The position numbers were made by a program, and so were the translations under genes. Below are positions 44,965-53,947 of a stretch of DNA of 64,000 nt, piece by piece. Under the pieces are notes generated by a model. The model was not told where the DNA came from. It was given only the letters and a program-made list of their open reading frames with translations, and made no database searches. Source of the DNA: an uncultured Paracoccaceae bacterium (GTDB taxonomy: Bacteria; Pseudomonadota; Alphaproteobacteria; Rhodobacterales; Rhodobacteraceae); NCBI GenBank assembly GCA_951812615.1, contig CATOSU010000002.1, positions 2,031,264 to 2,095,263 of the forward strand, written 5' to 3'. Positions within the stretch are counted from its first letter, which is position 1; every line of letters starts with the position of its first letter.

Positions 44965-45351
44965 ATGTCAGCACCTTTGCCGAACGCGTTGCGGATGCGG
45001 TTTCAGAAGTTGGTTGAAGAAGGATTGAGCGGACGCGCGGCGGCGTTGCGCCTGAAGCTTTCGCCCGCGACCGGGGCGCGTTGGGGGCTTGCGATCCGGC
45101 GAACCGGACAAGCAAGGGCCGCGCCTCAGGGCCGTCCTCGCGGCAAGGGCAAGCTTGATCCGCATCGGTCGCTTCTGATCGAACTGATTGAACAGGACGG
45201 CGACATGACCATGCCTGAACTTGCCGGCGCTCTTGCGGATGCGACCGGTGTTCAGGCGCACCCTGATGCGATTGGCCGGTTCCTGCGCAAGCTGGGCTTC
45301 ACGTACAAAAAAAGACGTTGGTCGCGACTGAACGACACCGCGCGAGGGTAA
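44965..45351 (+). CDS. IS630 transposase, OrfA (N-terminal part)
   Basis: A 128-residue frame with a helix-turn-helix (RMRFQKLVEEGLSGRAAALRL, given as KLVEEGLSGRAAALRL) and the winged-helix-like DATGVQAHPDAIGRFLRKLGFTYK typical of the N-terminal IS630 domain. It stops soon after the A7 run; by slipping back one base the ribosome continues into OrfB as TYKKKTLVATERHRARVRK, the usual IS630 linker. The ATG follows GGGAGGATGG. Confidence 0.85.
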   Translation: MSAPLPNALRMRFQKLVEEGLSGRAAALRLKLSPATGARWGLAIRRTGQARAAPQGRPRGKGKLDPHRSLLIELIEQDGDMTMPELAGALADATGVQAHPDAIGRFLRKLGFTYKKRRWSRLNDTARG

Positions 45352-45923
45352 GGAAACAACGCGACCATTGGGTCAAACACCGCTTGCCTGCCGTCTCGGC
45401 TCAGCCAGATCGTGCTGTATTCATTGATGAAACCTCTGTCAAAACCAACCTGACCCGCCAGCGTGGATGGTCACAACGGGGCGCGCGGCTGGTGATGGAT
45501 GCGCCCTTTGGATCATGGGGCACGCAGACCTTCATCGCGGGCCTCAGCGCCGACGCATTGATCGCACCCTGGGTCATCAAGGGCGCGATGGATGGCGAAG
45601 CCTTTGCGGCTTATGTCGAGCAGGTGCTGGTGCCGGAACTGGAGCCAGGTACCGTCGTGATCCTAGACAACCTCGCGACGCACAAGAATGCCGCTGCGGC
45701 CAAAGCCATGCGCAAAGCCGGATGCTGGTTCCTGTTTCTGCCGCCCTATAGCCCCGATCTCAACCCGATCGAGATGGCCTTCTCGAAACTCAAAGCACAC
45801 CTGCGCAGGATCGGCGCTCGAACCTTCACCGACATGTTCAAAGCCCTCACTGAAATCTGCGAACTCTTCTCACCGGAAGAGTGCTGGAACTACTTCAAGG
45901 CTGCCGGATATGTCTCAGGTTAA
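45318..45923 (+). CDS. IS630 transposase, OrfB (catalytic DDE domain)
   Basis: The frame of about 200 residues holds the DDE nuclease: D in AVFIDETSVKTNLTR, D in VVILDNLATHKN and E in PPYSPDLNPIEMAFSKLK. It has no convincing start of its own and overlaps OrfA by 34 bases, so it is expected to be made as an OrfAB fusion by a -1 frameshift on A7. The reading frame is intact and the element may still be active. Confidence 0.85.
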   Translation: MVATERHRARVRKQRDHWVKHRLPAVSAQPDRAVFIDETSVKTNLTRQRGWSQRGARLVMDAPFGSWGTQTFIAGLSADALIAPWVIKGAMDGEAFAAYVEQVLVPELEPGTVVILDNLATHKNAAAAKAMRKAGCWFLFLPPYSPDLNPIEMAFSKLKAHLRRIGARTFTDMFKALTEICELFSPEECWNYFKAAGYVSG

Positions 45924-46043
45924 AGGTCGGATGCTTTAATGGAGAGTTAATGTCTTGATATTTTTTTGAACGGCCGGTTCAGGTTTTCCCTCGCATCCAA
46001 AGCCCGGCTTTGATATGCGGCATCGGCCTTTGACAGGCGGATT

Positions 46044-46128
46044 GCGGGTGTGGCGAAATTGGTAGACGCACCAGATTTAGGTTCTGGCGCCGCAAGGCGT
46101 GGGGGTTCAAGTCCCTCCACCCGCACCA
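46044..46128 (+). tRNA. tRNA-Leu (anticodon TAG)
   Basis: An 85-base type II tRNA: acceptor GCGGGTG pairs with CACCCGC, D-arm TGGTAGACGCA, anticodon stem CCAGA/TCTGG with loop TTTAGGT (TAG), a long variable arm CGCCGCAAGGCG, T-arm GTTCAAGTC and encoded CCA. It is 106 bp from the IS630 right end. Confidence 0.97.
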
Positions 46129-46214
46129 CGACCGGACGACCTTGTGCCGGCTTGCCTGCAACAGGCAGGTCCTGCATTCTGCCCCGGCGTATTACTGCTG
46201 ATCCGGGTCGTCGA

Positions 46215-47408
46215 ATGCCCAGAACCCTGAAACAGATTGCCCTGTCCGCGCTTTGCACCTGTGCAATGCCGGTCACCGCTGTGCTGGCAGATGACAGCAA
46301 TCCGCTGAAGGGGTTTCGCCTCTACGGACATTTCTCCCCGTCTGTGGTGTCCTTTGACGACGGCGTGGACCGGTACAGCAACATCGCCGATAATTCCTAT
46401 TCGGGCGGTCGGATCGGGTTCTGGCTGGATCTGCCGGCTGCGCGCGGGCAGACCCGGTTCAATTTCGAATCCTCGCTGGGCATCCGCGCCTCCGCCGCGA
46501 TGAGCCAGATCTACATGCCGCCGCTTATCGACCTCAACGCGTCAACGCTGCGCAAGCTCGAATTCATCCACGACACTGAACGGTTGGGGTCGATCTCCTT
46601 CGGGCTGGGCAGCATGGGATCGGATTCGGTGACCGAATCTGATCTGTCCGGCACGCAACTGGCCGCTTATGTCGGCATTTCCGACACCGCGGGCGGCTAT
46701 TTCTTCCGGACCAGCTCCGGCACCCTGTCCGCAGTCACGGTATCGACCGCCTTTCCCACCTTTGACGGGGGCCGCGCGCCGCGCATCCGCTGGGACAGCC
46801 CCGACCTCTCCCTGTCCCGGCTGGGCACCTTCAACGTTGCGGTGTCGGCCGGGGTCTCAGTTTCGGACCGCAATGTGGTGATCAATGACTCGCTGGCCGA
46901 TGTGGGCGTGTTCTATCGCAACGATTTCGGGCCGCTGGAGTTGAAAGCGAGTGCCGGATTCTCGCTGGCCGAGGACAATCAGGGCCAGCAGGCGCCGCAG
47001 TCCGCGGGTTCTGTGAGCCTGCGTCACGCGGAGACGGGCTGGTCCGCAACGGTAGCCGCCGGCGCACGCGAAGGAAACGGTGAATACTATTACGCCAAGA
47101 TCGGGCTGCGGCAACGCTGGTTTGACTGGGGCGATACGGCCGTCTCTCTGGATCTCTACCGCGGGATGAATACCGTTTCATCCACCTCGGTGTCCGAGTC
47201 CATCGGCATCGGGATCGTGCAGGATGTAGAAAAGAGCGACATGCATTTCTACATCGGCCTGCGCCACTATGCATTCGACCAACCCGGCTTCGTCAGCTAC
47301 CGCGACAGCCACTCCATCATTTTCGGCACCCGCTGGGTGTTCCGTGAGCTGGACAATTTCAAGTTCCGCCGCGGTCGGAGCGAGGTCGACTGGCGCGACA
47401 GCGAATGA
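46215..47408 (+). CDS. Porin-like outer-membrane protein 1
   Basis: The 397-residue protein begins with a signal peptide (TLKQIALSALCTCAMPVTAVLA) given in part as ALSALCTCAMPVTAVLA, and is otherwise beta-rich, typical of outer-membrane barrels. It shares a column of motifs with the next gene: YGH, SFDDG, RIGFW, FNFESSLG, GLGSM, ESDLSGT and FDGGR. The ATG is 87 bases after tRNA-Leu; the frame is open upstream through the tRNA but that cannot be coding. The substrate channel is not known. Confidence 0.7.
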   Translation: MPRTLKQIALSALCTCAMPVTAVLADDSNPLKGFRLYGHFSPSVVSFDDGVDRYSNIADNSYSGGRIGFWLDLPAARGQTRFNFESSLGIRASAAMSQIYMPPLIDLNASTLRKLEFIHDTERLGSISFGLGSMGSDSVTESDLSGTQLAAYVGISDTAGGYFFRTSSGTLSAVTVSTAFPTFDGGRAPRIRWDSPDLSLSRLGTFNVAVSAGVSVSDRNVVINDSLADVGVFYRNDFGPLELKASAGFSLAEDNQGQQAPQSAGSVSLRHAETGWSATVAAGAREGNGEYYYAKIGLRQRWFDWGDTAVSLDLYRGMNTVSSTSVSESIGIGIVQDVEKSDMHFYIGLRHYAFDQPGFVSYRDSHSIIFGTRWVFRELDNFKFRRGRSEVDWRDSE

Positions 47409-47524
47409 CGCAAGGGCCGTTGCCGCCTGTCACGCAACCTTTTCTTTGAAATTGGCGCCAATCTGTTAAACTGCGCGCAATACCGGGCACAGATCCGGAA
47501 CTGCAGTTATTGGAGGCAGAGCGA

Positions 47525-48631
47525 ATGAAGCGGTTTTACAGAGCCGTCGCGCTATTCAGCGTGACGATGGCTGGCACGACGGCAGCACAGGCAGAATTCA
47601 GATACGACACCGGCAATGGCGGGAATGTCCTGATCTACGGGCACCTGAACCCGGCATTGCAGAGCTTTGACGATGGCGCATCGACCAAGAATACAGTGGT
47701 CGACAGCGGCCATTCGAACTCGCGCATCGGGCTATGGTACCGACATCCCGGAGATGCCGTGTCCTTTGCCTTCAACTTCGAAACCGGGCTGGGCTTTCGC
47801 CCCTCCGGAGCGGTGTCGCAGGGGTTCACACCCGAAGCCTGGGAATGGCGGCGGGCCTTTATCCGCAAGGTGGATCTCAGCCTGAATACGGATCAGGCCG
47901 GCACGTTCTATTTTGGTCAGGGCAGCATGGCCACGGACGGGGTGGCAGAGACCGACCTGTCGGGAACCGCGCTGGTGATCTATGCCTCGGTGCCGGACAC
48001 GGCAGCAGCCTTCCGCTTCCGCGACACGGCCGGGAACCTGACCGGCCCGACCATCACCAGTGGTTTCGGTGATTTCGACGGCGGGCGTCTGGGCCGGGTG
48101 CGCTATGACACACCGTCCTTCGGCGGCTTCACGCTGTCTGCGGCCTACGGCAAGGATCTTCTGGTTCAGGGCAGCGACCTGAAAACCCGCGACATCGCCC
48201 TGCGCTATGCAAATGAATTCAACGGAACCCGGGTGGCCGGTGCCGTCGGCTACAAAAAGGTGACTTCGGCGTCGGCCGGCGATTTCGACGATACCATCGG
48301 GTCGTTCAGCGTGCTGATGCCGTCCGGTTTCAACGTCACGCTTGCCGCCGGGCAACGCAACACCGCAGGCAGCTATACCTATGGCAAGATCGGGTATATC
48401 GGCAACTGGACGAGCGCCGGCAAGACCGCCATTGCCGCCGACTATTACGCCGGCAAGGACAGGACCGTGGCCGGATCCGACAGCGCGGCCTACGGGCTGG
48501 GCGTTGTCCAGCATGTCGACGATCTGAACATGGAAGCCTATCTGGGACTGCGCGGCTATTCGCTGGACGAGCCGGGAACTGCCTATCTGGATGCGTCCTC
48601 GGTTCTGCTGGGCGCGCGCTGGAAGTTCTGA
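47525..48631 (+). CDS. Porin-like outer-membrane protein 2
   Basis: The 368-residue protein has a signal peptide (RAVALFSVTMAGTTAAQA) and a beta-barrel body; it is a diverged tandem paralogue of the preceding gene, with matching blocks YGHLNPALQSFDDG, RIGLWY, FNFETGLGFRPSGA, GQGSM and DLSGTALVIYASVPDTAAAF. It ends in a Phe-terminated strand (LLGARWKF), the usual barrel-assembly signal; the first paralogue does not (VDWRDSE). A strong GGAGG ribosome site precedes the ATG. Confidence 0.8.
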   Translation: MKRFYRAVALFSVTMAGTTAAQAEFRYDTGNGGNVLIYGHLNPALQSFDDGASTKNTVVDSGHSNSRIGLWYRHPGDAVSFAFNFETGLGFRPSGAVSQGFTPEAWEWRRAFIRKVDLSLNTDQAGTFYFGQGSMATDGVAETDLSGTALVIYASVPDTAAAFRFRDTAGNLTGPTITSGFGDFDGGRLGRVRYDTPSFGGFTLSAAYGKDLLVQGSDLKTRDIALRYANEFNGTRVAGAVGYKKVTSASAGDFDDTIGSFSVLMPSGFNVTLAAGQRNTAGSYTYGKIGYIGNWTSAGKTAIAADYYAGKDRTVAGSDSAAYGLGVVQHVDDLNMEAYLGLRGYSLDEPGTAYLDASSVLLGARWKF

Positions 48632-48746
48632 TCACGGACCCGCAGCGGCCGGGCCCGACGGCCCGGCTGCCGGTTCGTCGTGGCAGCCAGAAACCGCTTG
48701 CACCGCCCTGCCCGTACCAATAGAACGCCGCAAATCTGATGGCTGC

Positions 48747-48771
48747 GCGCGCATGTCTGCGCGCCCTTTTT
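48747..48771 (+). terminator. Terminator between porin 2 and tig
   Basis: GCGCGCA (48747-48753) and TGCGCGC (48758-48764) form a stem with loop TGTC, followed by CCTTTTT. It ends 17 bases before the tig start. Confidence 0.7.
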
Positions 48772-48787
48772 GTTATGGGGAAACCGA

Positions 48788-50119
48788 ATGCAGGTCACCG
48801 AAACGCTGAACGAAGGTCTGAAACGCGGCTACCAGATCGTGGTCACCGCGAACGAGCTCGACGACAAGGTCAATGAAAAGCTGGTCGAGGCTCAGCCCGA
48901 GATCGAGATGAAGGGCTTTCGCAAGGGCAAGGTGCCGATGCCGCTGCTGAAAAAGCAGTTCGGCCAGCGCCTGCTGGGCGAAGCGATGCAGGAAAGCATC
49001 GACGGCGCGATGAACAAGCATTTCGAGGACTCGGGCGACCGCCCGGCGCTGCAGCCCGAGGTCAAGATGACCAACGAGGACTGGAAAGAAGGCGACGACG
49101 TACACGTCGAGATGTCCTACGAGGCCCTGCCCGAGATCCCCGACGTCGACCTCGGACAGGTGACGCTGGAACGGATGGTGGTCAAGGCCGACGATGCGTC
49201 TGTCGACGAAGCCTTGTCCAACCTTGCCGAAAACGCGCAGGATTTCGAGGCCCGTGACGAAGGCGCGGCGGCCGAGGACGGCGATCAGGTTGTCTTCGAT
49301 TTTGTCGGCAAGGTCGACGGCGAGGCGTTCGAAGGCGGATCGGCCGAGGATTATCCGCTGGTGCTGGGCTCCGGCAGCTTCATTCCGGGTTTCGAGGAAC
49401 AGCTGGTCGGCGCCAAGACCGGCGAGGAAAAGGACGTCACCGTCACCTTCCCCGAAGAATACCAGGCCGAGCACCTGGCCGGAAAGGAAGCGGTTTTCTC
49501 CTGCAACGTCAAAGAGGTGAAGGCCCCGGTAGCCGCGAAGATCGACGATGAGCTGGCCAAGAAATTTGGCGCCGAGGACCTCGACGCCCTGAAATCGCAA
49601 GTGACCGAACGGCTGGAGGCCGAGTATTCCGGCGCCGCCCGCGCGGTTCTCAAGCGCGGCCTGCTGGACCAGCTGGATGAACTGGTGAAATTCGATCTGC
49701 CGCCGTCGCTGGTTTCGGCCGAGGCCGGCCAGATCGCGCACCAGCTGTGGCACGAAGAAAACCCCGACGTCGAAGGCCACGACCACCCCGAGATCGAAGC
49801 GACCGACGAACATACCGGCCTCGCCGAACGCCGCGTGCGTCTGGGCCTCCTGCTGGCCGAGCTGGGCCAGAAGGCCGAGATCGAAATCAGCGAAGCGGAA
49901 ATGAGCCAGGCCGTGATGAACCAGGCGCGCCAGTACCCGGGGCAGGAACGCCAGTTCTTCGAGTTTGTCCAGCAGAACGAACAGATGCAGCAGCAGATCC
50001 GCGCGCCCCTGTTCGAGGACAAGGTTGTCGATTACGTGTTCGAACTGGCGCAGATTTCCGACAAGGAAGTCAGCAAGGAAGACCTTGAAAAGGCGATCGA
50101 AGCGCTCGACGACGAATAA
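48788..50119 (+). CDS. tig: Trigger factor, ribosome-bound chaperone
   Basis: The 443-residue protein has the ribosome-binding N-terminal domain with [17 protein letters not shown] (residues 44-60), the PPIase domain ([20 protein letters not shown]) and the C-terminal arms. It meets nascent chains at the tunnel exit. Shadow frames on the other strand are not coding. It is followed by a very clear terminator and preceded by one, so it is monocistronic. Confidence 0.97.
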   Translation: MQVTETLNEGLKRGYQIVVTANELDDKVNEKLVEAQPEIEMKGFRKGKVPMPLLKKQFGQRLLGEAMQESIDGAMNKHFEDSGDRPALQPEVKMTNEDWKEGDDVHVEMSYEALPEIPDVDLGQVTLERMVVKADDASVDEALSNLAENAQDFEARDEGAAAEDGDQVVFDFVGKVDGEAFEGGSAEDYPLVLGSGSFIPGFEEQLVGAKTGEEKDVTVTFPEEYQAEHLAGKEAVFSCNVKEVKAPVAAKIDDELAKKFGAEDLDALKSQVTERLEAEYSGAARAVLKRGLLDQLDELVKFDLPPSLVSAEAGQIAHQLWHEENPDVEGHDHPEIEATDEHTGLAERRVRLGLLLAELGQKAEIEISEAEMSQAVMNQARQYPGQERQFFEFVQQNEQMQQQIRAPLFEDKVVDYVFELAQISDKEVSKEDLEKAIEALDDE

Positions 50120-50145
50120 TTCCGGTCCCACACCGGGACAGGTAA

Positions 50146-50175
50146 AACGGCCGGGGCTGACCCGGCCGTTTTTTT
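50146..50175 (+). terminator. Strong intrinsic terminator of tig
   Basis: AACGGCCGGG/CCCGGCCGTT (50146-50155 with 50161-50170) around GCTGA, followed by five T. It is 26 bases after the tig stop. Confidence 0.95.
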
Positions 50176-50326
50176 GTGGGGTTTCGGGTGCAAATGTCGC
50201 CATGCGTCTTCGGGTACAATTTGACCCGAGCCGTTTTTCGGGCGATCAATGGCTTACCTGCTGTTTGCGGATCTCTCGACGCGCCGTTGCTTCTTGAGCT
50301 AGGCTTGTCCCGAGGAGACCGCCGCG

Positions 50327-52213
50327 ATGGACGAAAACCGTCAGGAACGGAAACTGACAACGATCCTTTCGGCCGACGTTGTGGGATACTCTAAACTCAT
50401 GAGCGGCGATGAAAGCGCGACGCTGCGCGCGCTGAAGAAAGTGCGTCGCGAAATCGTGGAACCAAGGCTCGCGCTTCATCGGGGTCACACGGTCAAGCTG
50501 TTGGGCGACGGCAGCCTCATTGAATTTTCCAGCGTCGTCGACGCGCTGCGCTTTGCAGTCGATGTGCAGCATGCCGTCGTGAATTCGCAAAGCGGCACCG
50601 AGGAAGAGAGCCGCATCCGGTTCAGGATCGGGATCAATATCGGCGATGTCATCGTTGAAGACGACGACATTTTTGGCGACGGCGTGAATATCGCGGCCCG
50701 AATTGAGGGACTGGCCGACCCGGACGGGATTTGCGTTTCGCGCTCGGTCTACGAACACGTCGCGGGCAAACTCGATCTCGACATGACGTCGATGGGTCCG
50801 CAACGGCTCAAGAACATTCCTGCCGAAATCGAGGTGTTCCGGGTTGAGCTCAACGAAAGGTCGCGAACCCTTGCGACGTCGGCACCGCCCGTTGTTGAAC
50901 AGGCCGGGCCGGCACCGGGAACAAATCGGCTGGGCGCCAAGGCTGGCATACTGGCCGCTGTTGTCGGGCTCCTGATTGGCGCCGCTGTCTACTGGTTTGC
51001 GGTCGCCACCCCGGACGAACGGCAGAGCCCCGTGGTTGCGGTGCTGCCATTTCAGGACGACAGCGCCGAGGACCATCGCGGCCTTCTCGGCGATCTGGTC
51101 AGCGACGGTGTTCTTGCGCATCTGGCGCGATATCCCGAATTGACGGTCATTGCCCGCGGGTCAAGTTTCCGGTTCCGCGGGGATGACAGGGACCTGAAAG
51201 ACATCGGCGCTCAGCTCAATGCGAAGTACATCGTGGAGGGCAGCCTCCATTTTGACGGCAGCCGGGTTACGATCAACTCTGCATTGGTGGAAGTCGAGAA
51301 CAATTCGCTGGTCTGGTCGGACCGAATTGCCACCGATGTCGACAACCTCGAAAGTGTGATCGCCGATGTGGGCGGGCGCGTCGCGTATCAGGTCGAAGGG
51401 GTCATCGGTGCCGCGGAGATTGAAGACGCAGGTCCCACGGCGTCGAATGCCCTGCTGATGACGCAGATGGCGCGCAAACAGAACGCGAAGGGCCTGTCCA
51501 AAGAAAACAACGCGGCTGTTATTGCCCTGAACCGCCGCACACTAGAGCTCTACCCCGAGGCGGTTTGGGGGCATCTGGCCATGGCATTTGCGCTCAGGAC
51601 GCATGTCAGGTTTGGCTGGGCCGACGACCCGGAGGCGATGTTGGCCGAAGCAATTGAACACGGCGAAACCGCAGTGGCAATTGCGCCGGAAAACTACTCT
51701 GCACATTTTGCTCTGGGTCGTGTCAGGTTGCAGGCCGGAGATCATTTGCAGGCCATCAAGGCATTTGAAACCGCGCTGAAACTCAATCCTTCGTCGGCCG
51801 ACACAATGAACGCATATGCGCAGGCTTTTCTTTATCTCGGCGAAAATGAACGGGCGATCGATATTCTGGAAAAATCGGAACGAATTGATCCGCTTCCGTC
51901 GCGTGTTCACTCGTGGCTGTTGGCCTGGGTGTTATGGCAGGATGGCAGGTGTGAAGAGGCCGAAGCGGCTTTTGCCAGAATGGCTGTCGCCCCGCCTCCT
52001 GCACAGAAACTGGGTTCGGTAATTCAGACCTGCCTGGGCAATGCGGAGGCCGCGAGGGAAGCACTCGAAACCTACCGGGCCTCTGCGCCGGACTGGACCC
52101 CGGACGCCGAGGCCGAGGCGCAACGCGATGTATGGGTTTTTGACGAGGGCCGCGAACGATGGCTTCAGAACCTCGCGGATGCGGCGACGCCGGTTGCTGA
52201 ACCCAACAAATAG
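50327..52213 (+). CDS. Class III adenylate/guanylate cyclase with membrane segment and TPRs
   Basis: The 628-residue protein has an N-terminal cyclase homology domain (residues about 8-180) with Asp17 in ILSADVVGYSKLM, GDGSLIEFSS and the NIAAR catalytic block. A membrane helix (LAAVVGLLIGAAVYWFAV, about 215-235), a TolB-like N domain around 240-350 (VAVLPFQDDSAED, ARYPELTVIARGSSFRFRG) and TPR repeats (400-560) follow. It would make cAMP as an output of periplasmic or cytoplasmic TPR contacts. Such proteins are common in Rhizobiales and Rhodobacterales. The neighbouring genes do not show its partner. Confidence 0.92.
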   Translation: MDENRQERKLTTILSADVVGYSKLMSGDESATLRALKKVRREIVEPRLALHRGHTVKLLGDGSLIEFSSVVDALRFAVDVQHAVVNSQSGTEEESRIRFRIGINIGDVIVEDDDIFGDGVNIAARIEGLADPDGICVSRSVYEHVAGKLDLDMTSMGPQRLKNIPAEIEVFRVELNERSRTLATSAPPVVEQAGPAPGTNRLGAKAGILAAVVGLLIGAAVYWFAVATPDERQSPVVAVLPFQDDSAEDHRGLLGDLVSDGVLAHLARYPELTVIARGSSFRFRGDDRDLKDIGAQLNAKYIVEGSLHFDGSRVTINSALVEVENNSLVWSDRIATDVDNLESVIADVGGRVAYQVEGVIGAAEIEDAGPTASNALLMTQMARKQNAKGLSKENNAAVIALNRRTLELYPEAVWGHLAMAFALRTHVRFGWADDPEAMLAEAIEHGETAVAIAPENYSAHFALGRVRLQAGDHLQAIKAFETALKLNPSSADTMNAYAQAFLYLGENERAIDILEKSERIDPLPSRVHSWLLAWVLWQDGRCEEAEAAFARMAVAPPPAQKLGSVIQTCLGNAEAAREALETYRASAPDWTPDAEAEAQRDVWVFDEGRERWLQNLADAATPVAEPNK

Positions 52214-52410
52214 CGACTACACATTGCCGTCTCTGGCCAGCGAGGATTTCGGTTGGCCACGCCGACCCCCTCTTCGGGCATGCCGCCCAACCCCCAAGGC
52301 GATATCCCGCCGTCCCGGTCTGTAACCCGCGTGACATCGGCGATGGATGCCCTTATAACACGAGCCAAGACCGGAACACCGGCGATAACAGGCAAATAAC
52401 AGGCAAAACC

Positions 52411-52986
52411 ATGAGCAGGATTTCCCAGACCCGACTGTCTCGTCGCGGCTTCGCGCTGACGGCCATGTCCGCCCTTACCGTCACTGCCGCATGCGGCAAC
52501 GGGGTCGGCAGCAATGGCTCGGTCACCATCGACGCCCGTGTCGACGCAACGCTTGACGAAATGTACCGCAGCTATCCCAACACCGCTGACGTCGCCGACA
52601 AATCCTCGGGCATGCTCGTGATGCCGCTGGTGACCGAAGCCGGGTTCGGCTTTGGCGCCGGATACGGACGCGGCGCGCTGCGCGTTGGCGGGGCGACGCT
52701 GGATTACTATTCCAACACCAAGGCCTCGGCCGGGCTGCAGATCGGCGCGGTGCAATATGCCCATGTGCTGTTCTTCATGACCGACGCCGCGCTGGAAAGC
52801 TTCCGCCGTGCGCCGGGCTGGACGCTGGGCGCGGATGTTGGTTATGTCATCAACGACCGCGGCGAAAGCGTCGCCGCTGACAGCAACACGCTGCTGAACC
52901 CGGTGCTGGCCGCCGTGTTCGGACAGGCCGGATTGCAGGTGGGCGCAACGCTCGAAGGCTCTAAATACACCCGCATCATCCCCTGA
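52411..52986 (+). CDS. SYLF/YSC84-domain lipoprotein
   Basis: The 191-residue protein has a twin-arginine start (LSRRGFALTAMSALTVTAAC, cut as LSRRGFALTAMSALT) ending in a lipobox-like TAAC, so it may be a Tat-exported lipoprotein. The domain matches YSC84/SYLF: SSGMLVMPLVTEAGFGFGAGY, LDYYSNTKASAGLQIGAVQY and FFMTDAALESFRRAPGWTLGAD are present in part. The family binds lipids; its bacterial role is unknown. The gene is followed by the lysozyme pseudogene with 41 bp between. Confidence 0.85.
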   Translation: MSRISQTRLSRRGFALTAMSALTVTAACGNGVGSNGSVTIDARVDATLDEMYRSYPNTADVADKSSGMLVMPLVTEAGFGFGAGYGRGALRVGGATLDYYSNTKASAGLQIGAVQYAHVLFFMTDAALESFRRAPGWTLGADVGYVINDRGESVAADSNTLLNPVLAAVFGQAGLQVGATLEGSKYTRIIP

Positions 52987-53027
52987 TCGCGGGCAACCAC
53001 CGTCGGCAGGAAACCGGGAGACACGCA

Positions 53028-53853
53028 ATGCGCAAACTGGTCTTGCTGGCGGCTGTGGCCGTCTTGTCGACCGCCTGCGGCAACAACCGGCAACCCGAAC
53101 CAGTGCCGGAAGACGCGGTCGCAAAAGTGTCGCTGCGGGCTGCCCCGGCGCGCACCCATCCCCGCTTTGACGACGCCGATCCTTTTGACTTCAAACGCCG
53201 CCGGCCCGCCTCCTACGCGGTGCATGGCATCGACATCTCACGTTGGCAGGGAGCGATCGACTGGAACAAGGCGCGCCGCGCTGGCGTCAGCTTTGCCTTC
53301 ATCAAGGCGACCGAGGGCGGCGACGTGTTCGACCCGAAATTCCGCCAGGCACTGGTCGGGCGCCGGGTCCGCCGGTGTCGCCCGGGGGGCCTATCACTTC
53401 TACTATTTCTGCCGCCCCGCCGAACAGCAGGCGCGGTGGTTCATCAAACATGTCCCGCGCGATGCAAACGCCCTGCCCCATGTGCTGGACATGGAATGGA
53501 ACCCGGCCTCGAAAACCTGCACCCTGCGCCCCACGCCCGAGAAAGTCCGCAGCGAGGCACGCAAGTTCCTGAACATGCTGGAGGCACATTACGGCCAGCG
53601 CCCGATCGTCTACACCACCCCGGATTTCTACAAGGAGACCGGTATCTGGCGTCTGGGAAACACCGAGTTCTGGCTGCGCTCGGTCGCCGGGCACCCGTCC
53701 GAAGTCTACCCGGGCGGGCACTGGAAGATCTGGCAATACACCGGCACCGGGCTGGTGCTCGGGATCGAGGGCAAGGTGGACATCAACGCCTTTGGCGGCT
53801 CGGTACAGGACTGGCAGGAATGGCGGCGGCCCGTGGTGACGCCGGAGGGTTAA
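53028..53853 (+). pseudogene. GH25 lysozyme lipoprotein gene with a frameshift
   Basis: The first frame gives a lipoprotein signal (VLLAAVAVLSTAC, given as LLAAVAVLSTAC) and the start of a GH25 muramidase (YAVHGIDISRWQGAIDW, FAFIKATEGG). At about 53349-53350 an extra G moves reading to the next frame, which continues with HWSGAGSAGVARGAYHFYYF, the catalytic HVLDMEWNP, QRPIVYTTPDF and WKIWQYTGTG. Without the extra base the gene would be one protein of about 274 residues. The two halves overlap and the protein is otherwise intact, so a sequencing or assembly error is also possible. GH25 enzymes cut peptidoglycan. Confidence 0.8.
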
Positions 53854-53947
53854 GGCGGGGCGAAGAGGCGCGGTTTGGCGGTTCCCGGAGGGTGTGGCCG
53901 CCGTTCTGTCGAAGGTTATGTACCCCGTCGTCGCCCGAATGTCCGCT

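Larger units (their letters stand above)
44882..45938 (+). mobile_element. IS630-family insertion sequence
   Basis: The element is bounded by imperfect inverted repeats: left AAGCGTCCGGCTCAAAACCTGA (44884 on) and right, reverse complement, AAGCATCCGACCTTTAACCTGA (16 of 22 bases equal), flanked by TA on both sides (44882-44883 and 45937-45938), as expected for IS630 insertion at TA. Two overlapping frames encode the transposase, joined by a probable frameshift at A7 (45307-45313). Length about 1.05 kb. It separates the Hint gene from tRNA-Leu. Confidence 0.88.
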
